57,984 bases of DNA from Elusimicrobia bacterium GWB2_63_22 (GTDB lineage Bacteria; Elusimicrobiota; Elusimicrobia; Elusimicrobiales; UBA9959): contig MGUA01000035.1 of NCBI GenBank assembly GCA_001799735.1, positions 1-57,984 on the forward strand, written 5' to 3'. The position numbers and the translations under genes are program-made. The notes beneath the pieces are model-generated. The model saw nothing but the letters and a program-made list of their open reading frames with translations. It did no database searches and was not told the origin of the DNA. How positions within the stretch are numbered: position 1 is the stretch's first letter; the number at the start of each line of letters is the position of its first letter. Shown piece by piece: positions 16,253 through 26,085 of the stretch.

Positions 16253-18090
16253 TAATTGAGCTTAGCCGCCTTGGCGGCCGCCGCGGCCTCGGCCTCGAGG
16301 CCAAGATTCTTAAGCGTCGCCAGGGTAGGAATGCCGCGCTTATCGTAGCCGCGAGCATCGTAGTAATGCTGCAGCAGCGAGTCGTACTTGTCGTACTCCA
16401 GCACCACGCCCTTCTGCGGGCCCTCGGTGTCGGCGTTGGCCTTGTCGAACCAGACCGCCGGCGGGTAATCGTCCCTGCGGGTGGCGTTCGGGAACTCGCG
16501 CAGGTAGTGCAGCTTTATCATGGCGTAGGCGCGGTCGGCCGCCGTCCAGAAATTATCCAGCGTCCAGTCCAGGCCGGTGACGGCGTTGAAGAACTTGGGA
16601 TAGTTCTCCAGCTCGTAGCCCACCTCCACCCACGGGAAGCGGCAGGCCACCAGCATCTCGAACAACCCGCCGCGTATGCGCTGCAGCTCTATAACTTTCG
16701 CCGCCTTCTCGGGACCGTAGGATTCGCGTTTGCTGTGCTTGAGCTCGAAGGTGATGATCCAGGCTTCGCGGTGGTGGCCGCCTATGGCCGCCACTCCGAA
16801 GGCCAGCGCCTGGCCGGGGATGGACTTGCAGTTGTAGGCCGCCATCTCCAGGCCCTTCACCTGCATGGCGTAGTCGGCGGAATTCTTGCCGTAGGTCTTG
16901 GCGGCCTTCAGGGCGCCGTCGGCCAGGAGATTACCCGCTTCCCCGCCGCGGGTGGCGATGTCCCAGAGCAGGGTCTTGCCCTTCTCGGCGTCGCCGAACT
17001 TAAAGTCGCCCTTCGTGGCGCCGCGCTCTATGGCGTCGCCGTAAAAACCCAGCACCGCGCCGGCGGAGATGGTGTCGAGGCCGTAATCGTCGCACAAATA
17101 ATTCAGCGAGCCCACCTGCTTGAGGTCGAACACGTTGATGTTCGGCCCCAGCATGCCGATGTTCTCGTAGTCCAGCTCGCTCTCGCGGCCTTCCTTGTCG
17201 TGGATGGTGATGCCGCAGTGCATGGTGCAGCTGGGGCAGCCGTAGGTGGCGATGCGCGCGTCGTTAAGGCGCTCGCCGTCTATCTTGTGCGCCTCGGGGT
17301 GGGAGGTCTTGCGCATGTTCTGCACCGGCAAACCGTTAACCTCGTTGCACCAGGCCAGCACGGCGTTGGTGCTCTGTTTGCTCCAGCCGCTCGCCTGGTC
17401 CAACTCGCGGGCCTTCTTCAGGCCTTCGATGCCGAGCTTGCGCATCAGGTCGGGATCGTGCTGCGGGATCTGCCTGGTGCCTTTTACGACTATGGCTTTG
17501 AGCAGCTTGGAGCCCATCACGGCGCCTATGCCCGGCCTGCCGCCCGCGCGGCCTTCCAGGCTGCGGATCACGGCGAAGAGCACCTTGTTCTCGCCGGCCT
17601 GGCCGATATTGAGCACGCCGGCGTTCCGGCCGTGCTTCTTATAGATCCAGTCGTTGCCGAAGTAGGTGCCCTTGCCCCACATCTCGGCGGCGTCGAGGAA
17701 TTCCACCTTGTCGTCCTCGATGCTGAGATAGGTGGGTTTGTCGGCTTTGCCCTCCACTATCAGAGCGTCATAGCCGGCCTTGCGCAGCTGGCTCGACACG
17801 TTGGAGCCCAGGTTGCCGTCGCCGTAGAAACCGGTGAGCGGGCTCTTGGCCGCCACCACCACCTTGCCGGTGTTGGGGGCCGGGATGCCGGCTATGGGGC
17901 CCAGGGCCACTACCAGCTTATTCTCGGGGCCCAGCGGGTCTATGCCGGGCTTGAGCTCGTCAAAAAGTATTTTGGCCGCGAAGCCGCGCCCGCCCACCCA
18001 CTTCTGCGCGAATTCTTCGGTAAAGGATTCTTTCTTCCAGGTCTTGTCGGTAAGGTTTACCCTGAGGATATAGCCGGTCCAGCCTTTCAT
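16252..18090 (-). CDS. aldehyde:ferredoxin oxidoreductase (tungstopterin enzyme)
   Basis: This enzyme oxidises aldehydes to acids with ferredoxin as electron partner, using a bis-pterin tungsten centre and a [4Fe-4S] cluster. At 612 residues it is full length. The N-terminal AOR domain has VNLTDKTW, GGRGFAAKILFDEL and a pterin-binding GRAGGRPGIGAVMGSK. The cluster Cys triad CPSCTMHC lies near residues 285-295, and a later Cys completes the set. SD GGAGG. The promoter lies within 18100-18160, separate from the cofactor operon. Downstream it is coupled to a MoaD-like protein. The native aldehyde is not predictable. Confidence 0.94.
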   Translation of the reverse strand: MKGWTGYILRVNLTDKTWKKESFTEEFAQKWVGGRGFAAKILFDELKPGIDPLGPENKLVVALGPIAGIPAPNTGKVVVAAKSPLTGFYGDGNLGSNVSSQLRKAGYDALIVEGKADKPTYLSIEDDKVEFLDAAEMWGKGTYFGNDWIYKKHGRNAGVLNIGQAGENKVLFAVIRSLEGRAGGRPGIGAVMGSKLLKAIVVKGTRQIPQHDPDLMRKLGIEGLKKARELDQASGWSKQSTNAVLAWCNEVNGLPVQNMRKTSHPEAHKIDGERLNDARIATYGCPSCTMHCGITIHDKEGRESELDYENIGMLGPNINVFDLKQVGSLNYLCDDYGLDTISAGAVLGFYGDAIERGATKGDFKFGDAEKGKTLLWDIATRGGEAGNLLADGALKAAKTYGKNSADYAMQVKGLEMAAYNCKSIPGQALAFGVAAIGGHHREAWIITFELKHSKRESYGPEKAAKVIELQRIRGGLFEMLVACRFPWVEVGYELENYPKFFNAVTGLDWTLDNFWTAADRAYAMIKLHYLREFPNATRRDDYPPAVWFDKANADTEGPQKGVVLEYDKYDSLLQHYYDARGYDKRGIPTLATLKNLGLEAEAAAAAKAAKLN

Positions 18091-18162
18091 GTTAGCCTCC
18101 GTCCTATGGATGTCGTTAAATATAAGTAGATTCTACCCTTTTAAAATCGGCTTTGGAAAGGA

Positions 18163-18193
18163 CAGGGGGCGCTGATGTCATCAGCGTCCCCTG
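18163..18193 (-). terminator. hairpin at the end of the tungsten-cofactor operon
   Basis: CAGGGGGCGCTGATG at 18163-18177 pairs with CATCAGCGTCCCCTG at 18179-18193 at 14 of 15 positions. It lies just downstream of the exported-protein gene ending at 18216. No U run is present, so it may be a transcript-stabilising or insulating hairpin rather than a terminator. Confidence 0.5.
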
Positions 18194-18215
18194 ATACTGG
18201 TCAGAGCGGCTGTTT

Positions 18216-18908
18216 TCAGCCGCCGGTGAAGAGGCGGCCGGTGATGACATAGAGTTCCTTGCCGTTCGCCTCGGTCCAGATCTCGCTGTAGTCGAAATGC
18301 AGGCCGTCCACCTTTATGGTGGTGACGATGCCGACGTTCTCGCTGTAGGCCTCGTTAAGCGTTACAACGTTGTTCTCGTAGGAACCCGCCACCTGGCCGT
18401 CCTCGGCTATCAGCTGCGTTCCCTGCTTGGCGAACTTCGCCGGCTCGGAGGCCAGCCCCACGAAACCGCAGTCGAAATAGCCGCCCTTGCGTTCCAGGTA
18501 GTCTTTGGTATCCACGAATTCAAGGTTCATGTAGCAGTGGGCGCCGGAGCCCTGGTAGGTCCACTCGCCCTGCCCCAGCCATTTGCCGGTAAGGCCGTCG
18601 GGCTTGGCCCGGGAGCCGCCCACTATGGGCATGTAGGTTCCGCCAGGCAGCACGTAGCCGGAGCCGTTGAAAGCGGCCGGCTGGAACTTGCCGCTGGCCG
18701 CAAAAATGAAGCCGCCGCCAACCGGGAGAACCACCTCCGCCCGGCCGGTGCGCGGGTCGAGCAGCAGCAGCGTGCCTTTGGTCTCGGGCGCCGAGGCCTG
18801 CGGCACGGCCGCCTGCGGCAGGTCCCCCAACTGGGCGAGCGCCGCGGTCTGCGCGGAGCCGGAGACAGGCAGCAGGGCCAGCGCGGCGGTTAAAAATATC
18901 TTTATCAT
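18216..18908 (-). CDS. exported hypothetical protein at the end of the cofactor operon
   Basis: The protein has 230 residues with a Sec signal peptide (MIKIFLTAALALLPVSGSAQ, cleavage near residue 20). The mature protein is beta rich, with two cysteines (GAHCYMNLEF and GGYFDCGFVG) that could form a disulfide. I recognise no family. SD AAGGAG precedes the ATG. It starts 15 bp after the MoaB/Mog stop, so it may be cotranscribed with the cofactor genes, but nothing in the sequence ties it to tungsten chemistry. Confidence 0.75.
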   Translation of the reverse strand: MIKIFLTAALALLPVSGSAQTAALAQLGDLPQAAVPQASAPETKGTLLLLDPRTGRAEVVLPVGGGFIFAASGKFQPAAFNGSGYVLPGGTYMPIVGGSRAKPDGLTGKWLGQGEWTYQGSGAHCYMNLEFVDTKDYLERKGGYFDCGFVGLASEPAKFAKQGTQLIAEDGQVAGSYENNVVTLNEAYSENVGIVTTIKVDGLHFDYSEIWTEANGKELYVITGRLFTGG

Positions 18909-18923
18909 AACGCTCCTTCTACT

Positions 18924-19406
18924 TTAATGGCCGCCGCCCTTGAGCATCTCAAGGGAGTGCGGGATGAGGTCCAGTATGGCCTCGAGATTTTCTTTTACCG
19001 CCTTGGGGCTGCCGGGCAGGTTGATGATGATGGTGTTCTTGCGTATGCCCGCTATGCCGCGCGAGAGCACGGCTTTTTTAGTCTTTTTCAGGCCCTCGGC
19101 GCGCATCAGTTCCGGCAGGCCGGGGATATTGCGCTCTATCACCTGGGCGGTGGCCTCGGGGGTGACGTCGCGGCCGCTGAAGCCGGTACCGCCGGTAGTG
19201 AGGACCACGTTGACGGCGAGTTGATCGCAGTAATGCAGAAGTTTTTCTTTTATGGCGGCTAGCTCGTCGGGGACGATGTCGTAGGCGGCGGTGCGGGCGC
19301 CGATGGTCTTGATCATTTCGGAGATCAGGCGGCCGCTGACGTCTTCGGCTTCGCCCTTGGAGCAGCGGTCGCTGGAGGTGAGCACGGCTATTTCAATATA
19401 AGACAA
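18924..19406 (-). CDS. MoaB/Mog family molybdopterin adenylyltransferase
   Basis: This protein activates molybdopterin by adenylylation before metal insertion. The binding loop TTGGTGFSGRDVTPEAT and the C-terminal NLPGSPKAVKENLEA are the family signatures, and 160 residues is normal. The start is a TTG at 19406 (first codons SYIEIAVLTSSDR), with a good GGAGA SD 7 nt upstream. It overlaps the end of the MOSC gene by 14 nt. It acts with MoeA, encoded further upstream in the same operon. Confidence 0.9.
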   Translation of the reverse strand: MSYIEIAVLTSSDRCSKGEAEDVSGRLISEMIKTIGARTAAYDIVPDELAAIKEKLLHYCDQLAVNVVLTTGGTGFSGRDVTPEATAQVIERNIPGLPELMRAEGLKKTKKAVLSRGIAGIRKNTIIINLPGSPKAVKENLEAILDLIPHSLEMLKGGGH

Positions 19407-19842
19407 TTGGGTCTCCTACGGCTATGTCGCCGCCTTCCAGCACTTCGGCGAAGATGCCTTTCTTGGGCATAATGCACTCGCCTACCTGGTGGTAGATGGC
19501 GCAGCGGCTGTGGCATTCTTTGCCGATCTTCGAGATCCGCAGCACGGCGGTGCCGCCGACGCGCAGCAGGTCGCCTATCTTAAGGGCGGCCAGGTTTACG
19601 CCTTCGGTGGTGAGGTTCTCGGCGTAGACGCCGGGGCGGATGACGACGGTGGCTTTCTTGGCCGCGGCGTCGGCTATCTGGCCGCGCACGCTTTCCATGT
19701 CGAGCAGGCTGACCTGGCGGACCGGGGTGCCGGCGTGGGCGTCGTCCTTAATGCCGTGGCCTTTGACGAGCACGGCCTTCAGCACGTTCTCTTTAGGCAC
19801 GCCCTTAGCGGCGCTGCAGTTTATTGAGAAGATCTTGCCCAT
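19393..19842 (-). CDS. MOSC domain protein
   Basis: This 149-residue stand-alone MOSC domain has the pattern DDAHAGTPVRQVSLLDMES followed by GVYAENLTTEGV and a conserved Cys in GKECHSRCAIY. MOSC proteins bind the molybdenum/tungsten cofactor or relay sulfur. Small ones such as this commonly sit inside moa operons. I chose the ATG at 19842, which overlaps the moaC stop as TAATG. A longer frame to 19932 would run through moaC and is rejected. Confidence 0.9.
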   Translation of the reverse strand: MGKIFSINCSAAKGVPKENVLKAVLVKGHGIKDDAHAGTPVRQVSLLDMESVRGQIADAAAKKATVVIRPGVYAENLTTEGVNLAALKIGDLLRVGGTAVLRISKIGKECHSRCAIYHQVGECIMPKKGIFAEVLEGGDIAVGDPIVLY

Positions 19843-20270
19843 TACTTCCGTTTGTAGTGACCGCTTTTGCCGCCGAGTTTTTCGAGGAGGAAGACGTCTT
19901 TTATCTCCAGGTCCTGGGCGAACATTTTGCACATGTCGTAAATGGTGAGGGCGGCGGTGGAGGCGGCGACCAGGGCCTCCATCTCTACGCCGGTCTTGCC
20001 GGTGCAGCGGGCTTCGGCGGTGACAAGGATGCCGGTCTTGTCTAGCTTAAACTCCACGCCGACGAAATTAAGCGGGAGGTTGTGGCAGAGAGGGATGAGG
20101 CCGGCGGTATTCTTGGCGGCGAGGATGCCGGCAAAGCGGGCGGCCTCGAGCACGTTGCCCTTGGGCAGCTTGCCCGCCCTTATGATGCCGATGATCTTGG
20201 GGTTGAGCTTTATGTAAGCCTGCGCCCTGGCTATGCGCTTAGTGTCTTTTTTTTCTCCGACGTCTATCAT
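19842..20270 (-). CDS. moaC: cyclic pyranopterin monophosphate synthase
   Basis: MoaC converts the MoaA product to cyclic pyranopterin monophosphate. The protein is 142 residues, slightly short at the N-terminus (MIDVGEKKDTKRIARAQ). It carries KGNVLEAARFAGILAAKNT, the active-site IPLCHNLPL, then TGVEMEALVAASTAALTIYD and a C-terminal KSG. SD AAAGG. It lies 9 bp after the moaA stop and overlaps the MOSC gene by one base. Confidence 0.95.
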   Translation of the reverse strand: MIDVGEKKDTKRIARAQAYIKLNPKIIGIIRAGKLPKGNVLEAARFAGILAAKNTAGLIPLCHNLPLNFVGVEFKLDKTGILVTAEARCTGKTGVEMEALVAASTAALTIYDMCKMFAQDLEIKDVFLLEKLGGKSGHYKRK

Positions 20271-20279
20271 TTTTACCTT

Positions 20280-21233
20280 TTAACCGCCCAGGCTGCTCAT
20301 CTCTATGTGGCCGGCGGTGGAGGAGTCTTTCTTGTAGTTAGATTTTACTAAAAATATCTTTCTTATATAGTCGGCCAGGGCCTCGTCCGGGGCGCCGGCG
20401 CGCAGCAGGTCCTTAAGGCTGTGGGTGGCGGGCGAGAACAGGCAGGGGTAAACCCGGCCGGTGCAGTCCATGCGCACGCGGTTGCAGGCGCCGCAGAAAT
20501 AGCTGCTGCGGCCGCTGATAAAGCCGATCTTGCCTTTGGCGCCGGGCAGCTTATACACGCGGGCGGGGCCGTCGCTCCTGGCGGCGGGCAGCTCCTCCAG
20601 CGGGCCCAGCGCGTCCTCTATGCTCCTCTTGGTCTCGGCGGTGGTGAACAGGGCTCCCTTCAGGCGGGCGGCCCTGGCGTTGGCCGGGTAAAATTCTATG
20701 AACCGCACGGTCAGCGGCCGCTCCCCGGTAAGCCGGGCGAAGTCGGGCGCCTCCCCGGAGTTAACCCCCTTCATCAGTACGGCGTTGAGCTTGACTTCGC
20801 TGAACCCGGCGGCCAGGGAGGCGTTTATCCCTTCCCACACCCGGGCCAGCCCGTCGGAGCCGGTTATCTCCTGGAAGGTCTTCCGGCGCAGGGTGTCGAG
20901 GCTGATGTTCACGCGGTCCAGGCCGGCGGCGCGCAGCTCCGGAGCCAGCGGCCCCAGCAGCAGGCCGTTGGTAGTGAGCGCCAGCTCCTTCAGGCCGGGG
21001 ATGGCCCGCAGCAGGTGGACCAGGCCGACTATGTTCCTCTTGAGCAGCGGCTCGCCGCCGGTGAGGCGGATCTTGGTGACGCCGGCCCGTACGAAGGCCG
21101 CGGCCGCCCGGGCGAGCTCCTCGTGGCGCAGCAGTTCGTCATGCTTTAAAAAGCCGGCTTTCTCCAGCGGCGTACAGTACACGCAGTTGAGGTTGCACCT
21201 GTCGGTGAGGGATAAGCGCAGGTAGTCTACCAT
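20280..21233 (-). CDS. moaA: GTP 3',8-cyclase (radical SAM)
   Basis: MoaA starts molybdopterin synthesis from GTP. The SAM cluster is C13-x3-C17-x2-C20 (DRCNLNCVYC). The second, substrate-binding cluster lies in FCGACNRVRMDC and YPCLFS. The C-terminus ends in the conserved Gly-Gly (EMSSLGG). At 317 residues it is complete, though the N-terminus is a few residues shorter than common homologues. It overlaps the moeA end by 7 nt. Confidence 0.95.
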   Translation of the reverse strand: MVDYLRLSLTDRCNLNCVYCTPLEKAGFLKHDELLRHEELARAAAAFVRAGVTKIRLTGGEPLLKRNIVGLVHLLRAIPGLKELALTTNGLLLGPLAPELRAAGLDRVNISLDTLRRKTFQEITGSDGLARVWEGINASLAAGFSEVKLNAVLMKGVNSGEAPDFARLTGERPLTVRFIEFYPANARAARLKGALFTTAETKRSIEDALGPLEELPAARSDGPARVYKLPGAKGKIGFISGRSSYFCGACNRVRMDCTGRVYPCLFSPATHSLKDLLRAGAPDEALADYIRKIFLVKSNYKKDSSTAGHIEMSSLGG

Positions 21234-22401
21234 CGCAGGAATTTTGCCGAGCCGCCTTTCTTTACCGAGCCCTTCTCTTTTATCATCGTAAAACAGTTGG
21301 CTTCGGCCAGCGCCAGGATATCGGCCGAGCCGTTATTGTCTATGCCGTAGAGGGCGTACTTGTTCCTCGCGCAGACTTTAGACAGCACCAGGGCGCGGCG
21401 GGGCGTGCGCGGCTCGAACTTTACGGCGCACTCGCCGTCCCGGAATTTGGGCGCGCAGTCGGGCCGCGAGGCCAGGGAGCGTATGGCCGGGCGGATATAG
21501 GCCAGGTAGGCCATGAAGTTGGCCACCGGGTTGCCCGGTATGCCGAAGACGAGTTTGCGGCCTTTCACGCCGAAGAACATGGGCTTGCCGGGACGCACGC
21601 GCACCTTATGGAAGAGCTGTTTAACGCCCAGGGCTTTAAGTGTGCCGGGTACCAGGTCATAGTCGCCCATGGAGACGCCGCCGGAAACCAGTACGATATC
21701 CGCCTTGAGGGCCCTGGCCAGCGCGGCCCGCAGGGCCTTCGGCTCGTCGCGCGCTATCACGGGCGCGGCGTGCACGCCGTCGGTCCTGAGCATGGCCGCC
21801 AGCATGGGGCCGTTGCTGTTGTAGATGCGGTTCCGGCCGAGGAGTCGGCCGGGAGGAACTATTTCTCCGCCGGTATTTACCAGCGCGACCGAAGGCAGGG
21901 CGCCGGTCTTCACCTCGGCCCGGCCCGCGGCCGCCAGCGCCGCTATATGCTCTATGGAAATTACGGTGCCCCGGCGCAGTATCCGCTGCCCCCGCTTAAC
22001 GTCCTCGCCGCGGCGGGCTATGTTGTCGCCCCGGCCTATGCCCGCCGAAAATTTCACCAGGCCGTTCTTTTCCAGAGTATACTCCACCATCACCACGGCG
22101 TCCGCGCCGGCCGGCACCGGGGCGCCGGTCATTATCTTCACGCATTCCCCGGAGCGCAGGGGGCGTTTAAAATCAGCACCGGCCTGTATCAGCCCGCGGC
22201 AGGGCAGCTCAACTCCGGGCTTAACCCCGGCGGCGCGCACGGCGTAGCCGTCCACGGCGCTTTTGTCGAAAGGCGGCATGTCGGTGGCGGAGGCCACGTC
22301 CTCCAGCAGGGTGCGGCCCACCGCGTCTTCTATCCTCGTCAGCACCGGCGGCAGGGGCCTGGCGTGCTTAAGGACGGTCTCCATGGCTTCTTCAAAACTT
22401 A

Positions 22402-22405
<4 letters not shown>
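21227..22405 (-). CDS. moeA: molybdopterin molybdenum/tungstentransferase
   Basis: MoeA inserts the metal into adenylylated molybdopterin. Given the neighbouring tungstate transporter, tungsten is the likely metal here. The protein has 392 residues with DMPPFDKSAVDGYAVRA, TGAPVPAGADAVV, VSGGVSMGDYDLV, GIPGNPVANFMAYLAY and a C-terminal beta-barrel domain. I chose the ATG at 22405, which overlaps the tupC stop as ATGA. An upstream extension to 22528 overlaps tupC and is not credible. Confidence 0.94.
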
Positions 22406-23462
<1,057 letters not shown>

Positions 23463-23466
<4 letters not shown>

Positions 23467-24161
23467 CGGGCCACCCGCCTCTGCTGGATCAGCGTCAGCG
23501 CCAGGTTGACCGCGAAGCTTAAAGAGAGCAGGATGAGGCCCAGGGCGATGGCCGTGTCAAAATTGCCCATCTGCGTTTCCATCACCGTGGCGGTGGTGAG
23601 CATGCGGGTCTGGTGGCGGATATTGCCGCCCACTATCATCACCGCCCCCACCTCGGCTACCAGGCGCCCGAAGCCGGCTATCACGGCGGCCAGCACGGTG
23701 AGGCGCAGCTCCTTGAGGCACACCCGGATCGCCTGGGCGTCGCTGGCGCCCAGCGCCAGGATCTGCCGGTAGAATTTAGGGTCCACGCTCTGCATGGCCG
23801 AGATGGAGAGCGCGGTGATGATGGGCAGGGCGATTATGGTCTGGGCTATCACCATGCCGGCCGGGGTATAGAGCCAGTTAAGAAAGCCCAGGGGCCCGTT
23901 GCGCGACAGAAACAGCATCACCACCAGGCCCGCCACCACGGGCGGCAGGCCCATGCCGGTATTGGCCAGCGCGATCAGGAGCTTTTTGAGCGGGAATTTC
24001 TTTACGGCGATCGCGCTGCCCAGCGGCACGCCCACCAGCACCGCCGCCGCCGTGGCGCCCAGCGACACGGCCAGCGACAGCCGCGCTATGGCGAAGACCT
24101 CGGCGTCGCCGGAGAAAACCAGCGCCGCGCCTTTTTGAAAGCCTGAAATTATGAAGTCCAT
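23463..24161 (-). CDS. tupB: tungstate ABC transporter permease
   Basis: This 232-residue permease has about five transmembrane helices, the TupB/ModB size. The cytoplasmic EAA-type loop reads RLVAEVGAVMIVGGNIRHQT, a form typical of tungstate permeases. The upstream VGVPLGSAIAVKKFPLKK and GMGLPPVVAGLVV match the family. It lies between tupA and tupC, 30 bp after the tupA stop. Confidence 0.9.
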
Positions 24162-24191
24162 TATTGCCAGCGGACGGGCCGCGCGCGCGGC

Positions 24192-25013
24192 CTAGATCCG
24201 GTAATCGTAGAAGAACAGCTGCTGCCCGTACTTCTCCTTGCCGTAGCCCTCTATTATTTTTTGAGCCGGGGCGGACAGGACGAAGTTGAAAAAGTCCTTG
24301 GCGCCCTCCGAATTGACGGTGGTGAATTTTGCCGGGTTCACCAGGATAAGGCTGTAGCGGTTTATCAGGCTCTCGTCGCCCTCCAGCAGGATCACCAGGG
24401 AGACGTTCTTCTTCATCGAGAGATAGGTGGAGCGGTCGGTCAGCGTGTAGCCTTTTTTTTCGTCGGCGACGGACAGCACCGCGGCCATGCCCTGGCCGGT
24501 CTCCAGGTACCTGTCGGCGGCGGGCTTGGCGTCGGCGGCCTGCCAGAGCATGAGTTCTTTTTTATGCGTGCCGCTCTTGTCGGCGCGCGACACGAACAGC
24601 GCGCCCTTGCCGGCTATCTTAGCGAAGGCCTCTGCCGCTTTTTTCGCGGTCTTTACCCCGGCCGGGTCGGCCTCGGGGCCCACCAGTACGAAATCGTTGT
24701 GCATGAACGTGGTGCGCGCCAGGCCGAAGCCGTCGTCCACGAACTGTTTCTCGTCGGCCGGGCTGTGCACCAGCAGCAGGTCGGCCTCGCCGTTGCGGCC
24801 CAGCTGCATGGCCTGGCCGGAGCCCACGGCTATGTCCTGCAGCTTATAGGCGGAATTCTCCCGGTAGGCCTTCAGCAGCTCGTCGAGCAGGCCGCTGTCG
24901 CGCACGCTGGTAGTGGTGGCCAGGCGCACGGTCACCTGCGAAGGCCCGCTCTGCCCGCAGGCCGCCAGCAGCAGGGCCACAGCTCCGGCCGCGAAGAATT
25001 TAAAGTTTTTCAT
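24192..25013 (-). CDS. tupA: tungstate-binding lipoprotein TupA
   Basis: This substrate-binding protein captures tungstate outside the inner membrane. A lipobox LLLAAC places the lipidated Cys at residue 19. The mature protein opens with ATTTSVRDSGLLDELL, the TTTS motif that distinguishes TupA from ModA. DLLLVHSPADE, NDFVLVGPEADPAG and SRADKSGTHKKEL are the other family blocks. It has 273 residues and lies 47 bp after the oxidoreductase-fold gene. Confidence 0.93.
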   Translation of the reverse strand: MKNFKFFAAGAVALLLAACGQSGPSQVTVRLATTTSVRDSGLLDELLKAYRENSAYKLQDIAVGSGQAMQLGRNGEADLLLVHSPADEKQFVDDGFGLARTTFMHNDFVLVGPEADPAGVKTAKKAAEAFAKIAGKGALFVSRADKSGTHKKELMLWQAADAKPAADRYLETGQGMAAVLSVADEKKGYTLTDRSTYLSMKKNVSLVILLEGDESLINRYSLILVNPAKFTTVNSEGAKDFFNFVLSAPAQKIIEGYGKEKYGQQLFFYDYRI

Positions 25014-25060
25014 AACGTTACCTCTTCATAGGGAATTCTCTTTCTAAATGATATCAAATC

Positions 25061-26068
25061 CTATATTTTAAGTATCTCCACTTTATCCATGGAGCGCACG
25101 TTGCGGTCCACGAAGAAATCGGAGGCGGAGAACAGCGCGAAGCGGCCGTCCTCCCCCTGCCCCTTATCCAGCACGAGCAGGTCCGCGTTGTCGTTGCGGT
25201 TCATGATCTCGGCCAGGCTGAAAGCGGCGCGGTAGGAGTCCCTGGAGGACACTACCACCAGCGACGAGCCCGAGTCCTGGGGCCGGGCGCCGGCCGCGGC
25301 CAGCACTTCCTTCAGCACAAAGCCGTCGGCCGCCTTTACGCCTTTAAAGCCGGTGCCGTGCCCGTAGGCCGCGTCCAGGTAGGAACGTTTGGCCGCCAGC
25401 CGGGAAGGGTCGGAGACCACCGTGGTCTTGCCGCCGGCCACCACGCGGAACTCCGGCGTGAAGAGCAGCTGGTGCTTTTTGCCGGGAAAAACCCCGGCCA
25501 CCGACTTTACCGTTATCTTCGTGGGGTTATTTATGAAGCGCGTATTGTACAGGTCGGAGGAGCAGACCAGGCGGGACCCTTCCGGCAGCGGCCAGTCCTT
25601 GTTCTTCTTGGGCGCCGTCACCGAGCGGGCCGACCTGGCGATCAGGGCCTTGAAGTTGTCCCTGGCGTAGTAGATCTCACCCCAGCTGAACACGGCCTTG
25701 TCGCCCTTGTCGTTCTCCACCACTACGTACAGGTCGGTTTCGGGCGAGAAATCCGAATTCACCTTGTTGACCGGCCTGGCGTTGAGGATATCGTAGAGGG
25801 AATAACCGGTAAAGAAGTAGGCGCCCTTGAACGCCTCCTTTCCCCCTTCAAAAGCCACCTCTTTTACCGCCACGCTGCGCAGCGGCAGGCCGGCCAGCTC
25901 AACGGGCCCGGGGTTGCGCACCTCGCCGCCCACGTATACGCTCTTGACCGGGTAGTCCTTAGCCGGACCGCGCTCGAAAAAGCTGTTCACCGGCGCTATC
26001 TCCTGCGCCGCCAACGGCAGCCCCGGCAGCGCGAACCCCGCCAGCAGCGCTAATAGTTTTAATTTCAT
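25061..26068 (-). CDS. exported molybdopterin-oxidoreductase-fold protein, probably duplicated
   Basis: This 335-residue protein has a signal peptide (ALLAGFALPGLPLAAQ). Two halves each resemble the sulfite-oxidase-type cofactor-binding fold: residues about 40-190 (YVGGEVRNPGPVELAGLPL, FTGYSLYDILN) and about 220-335 (GFVLKEVLAAAG, SRDSYRAAFSLAEIM). The conserved cofactor Cys of sulfite oxidases is not evident. The position at the head of the tungstate operon, directly before tupA, suggests a periplasmic tungsten- or cofactor-related role, for example binding or sensing. The fold match is from pattern only, so function is open. Confidence 0.65.
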   Translation of the reverse strand: MKLKLLALLAGFALPGLPLAAQEIAPVNSFFERGPAKDYPVKSVYVGGEVRNPGPVELAGLPLRSVAVKEVAFEGGKEAFKGAYFFTGYSLYDILNARPVNKVNSDFSPETDLYVVVENDKGDKAVFSWGEIYYARDNFKALIARSARSVTAPKKNKDWPLPEGSRLVCSSDLYNTRFINNPTKITVKSVAGVFPGKKHQLLFTPEFRVVAGGKTTVVSDPSRLAAKRSYLDAAYGHGTGFKGVKAADGFVLKEVLAAAGARPQDSGSSLVVVSSRDSYRAAFSLAEIMNRNDNADLLVLDKGQGEDGRFALFSASDFFVDRNVRSMDKVEILKI

Positions 26069-26085
26069 CTTTTTCTCCTCCGGAT

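Noticed and set aside
19843-19932. N-terminal extension of the MOSC protein
   Set aside because: It overlaps moaC, and the TAATG junction gives a natural start at 19842.
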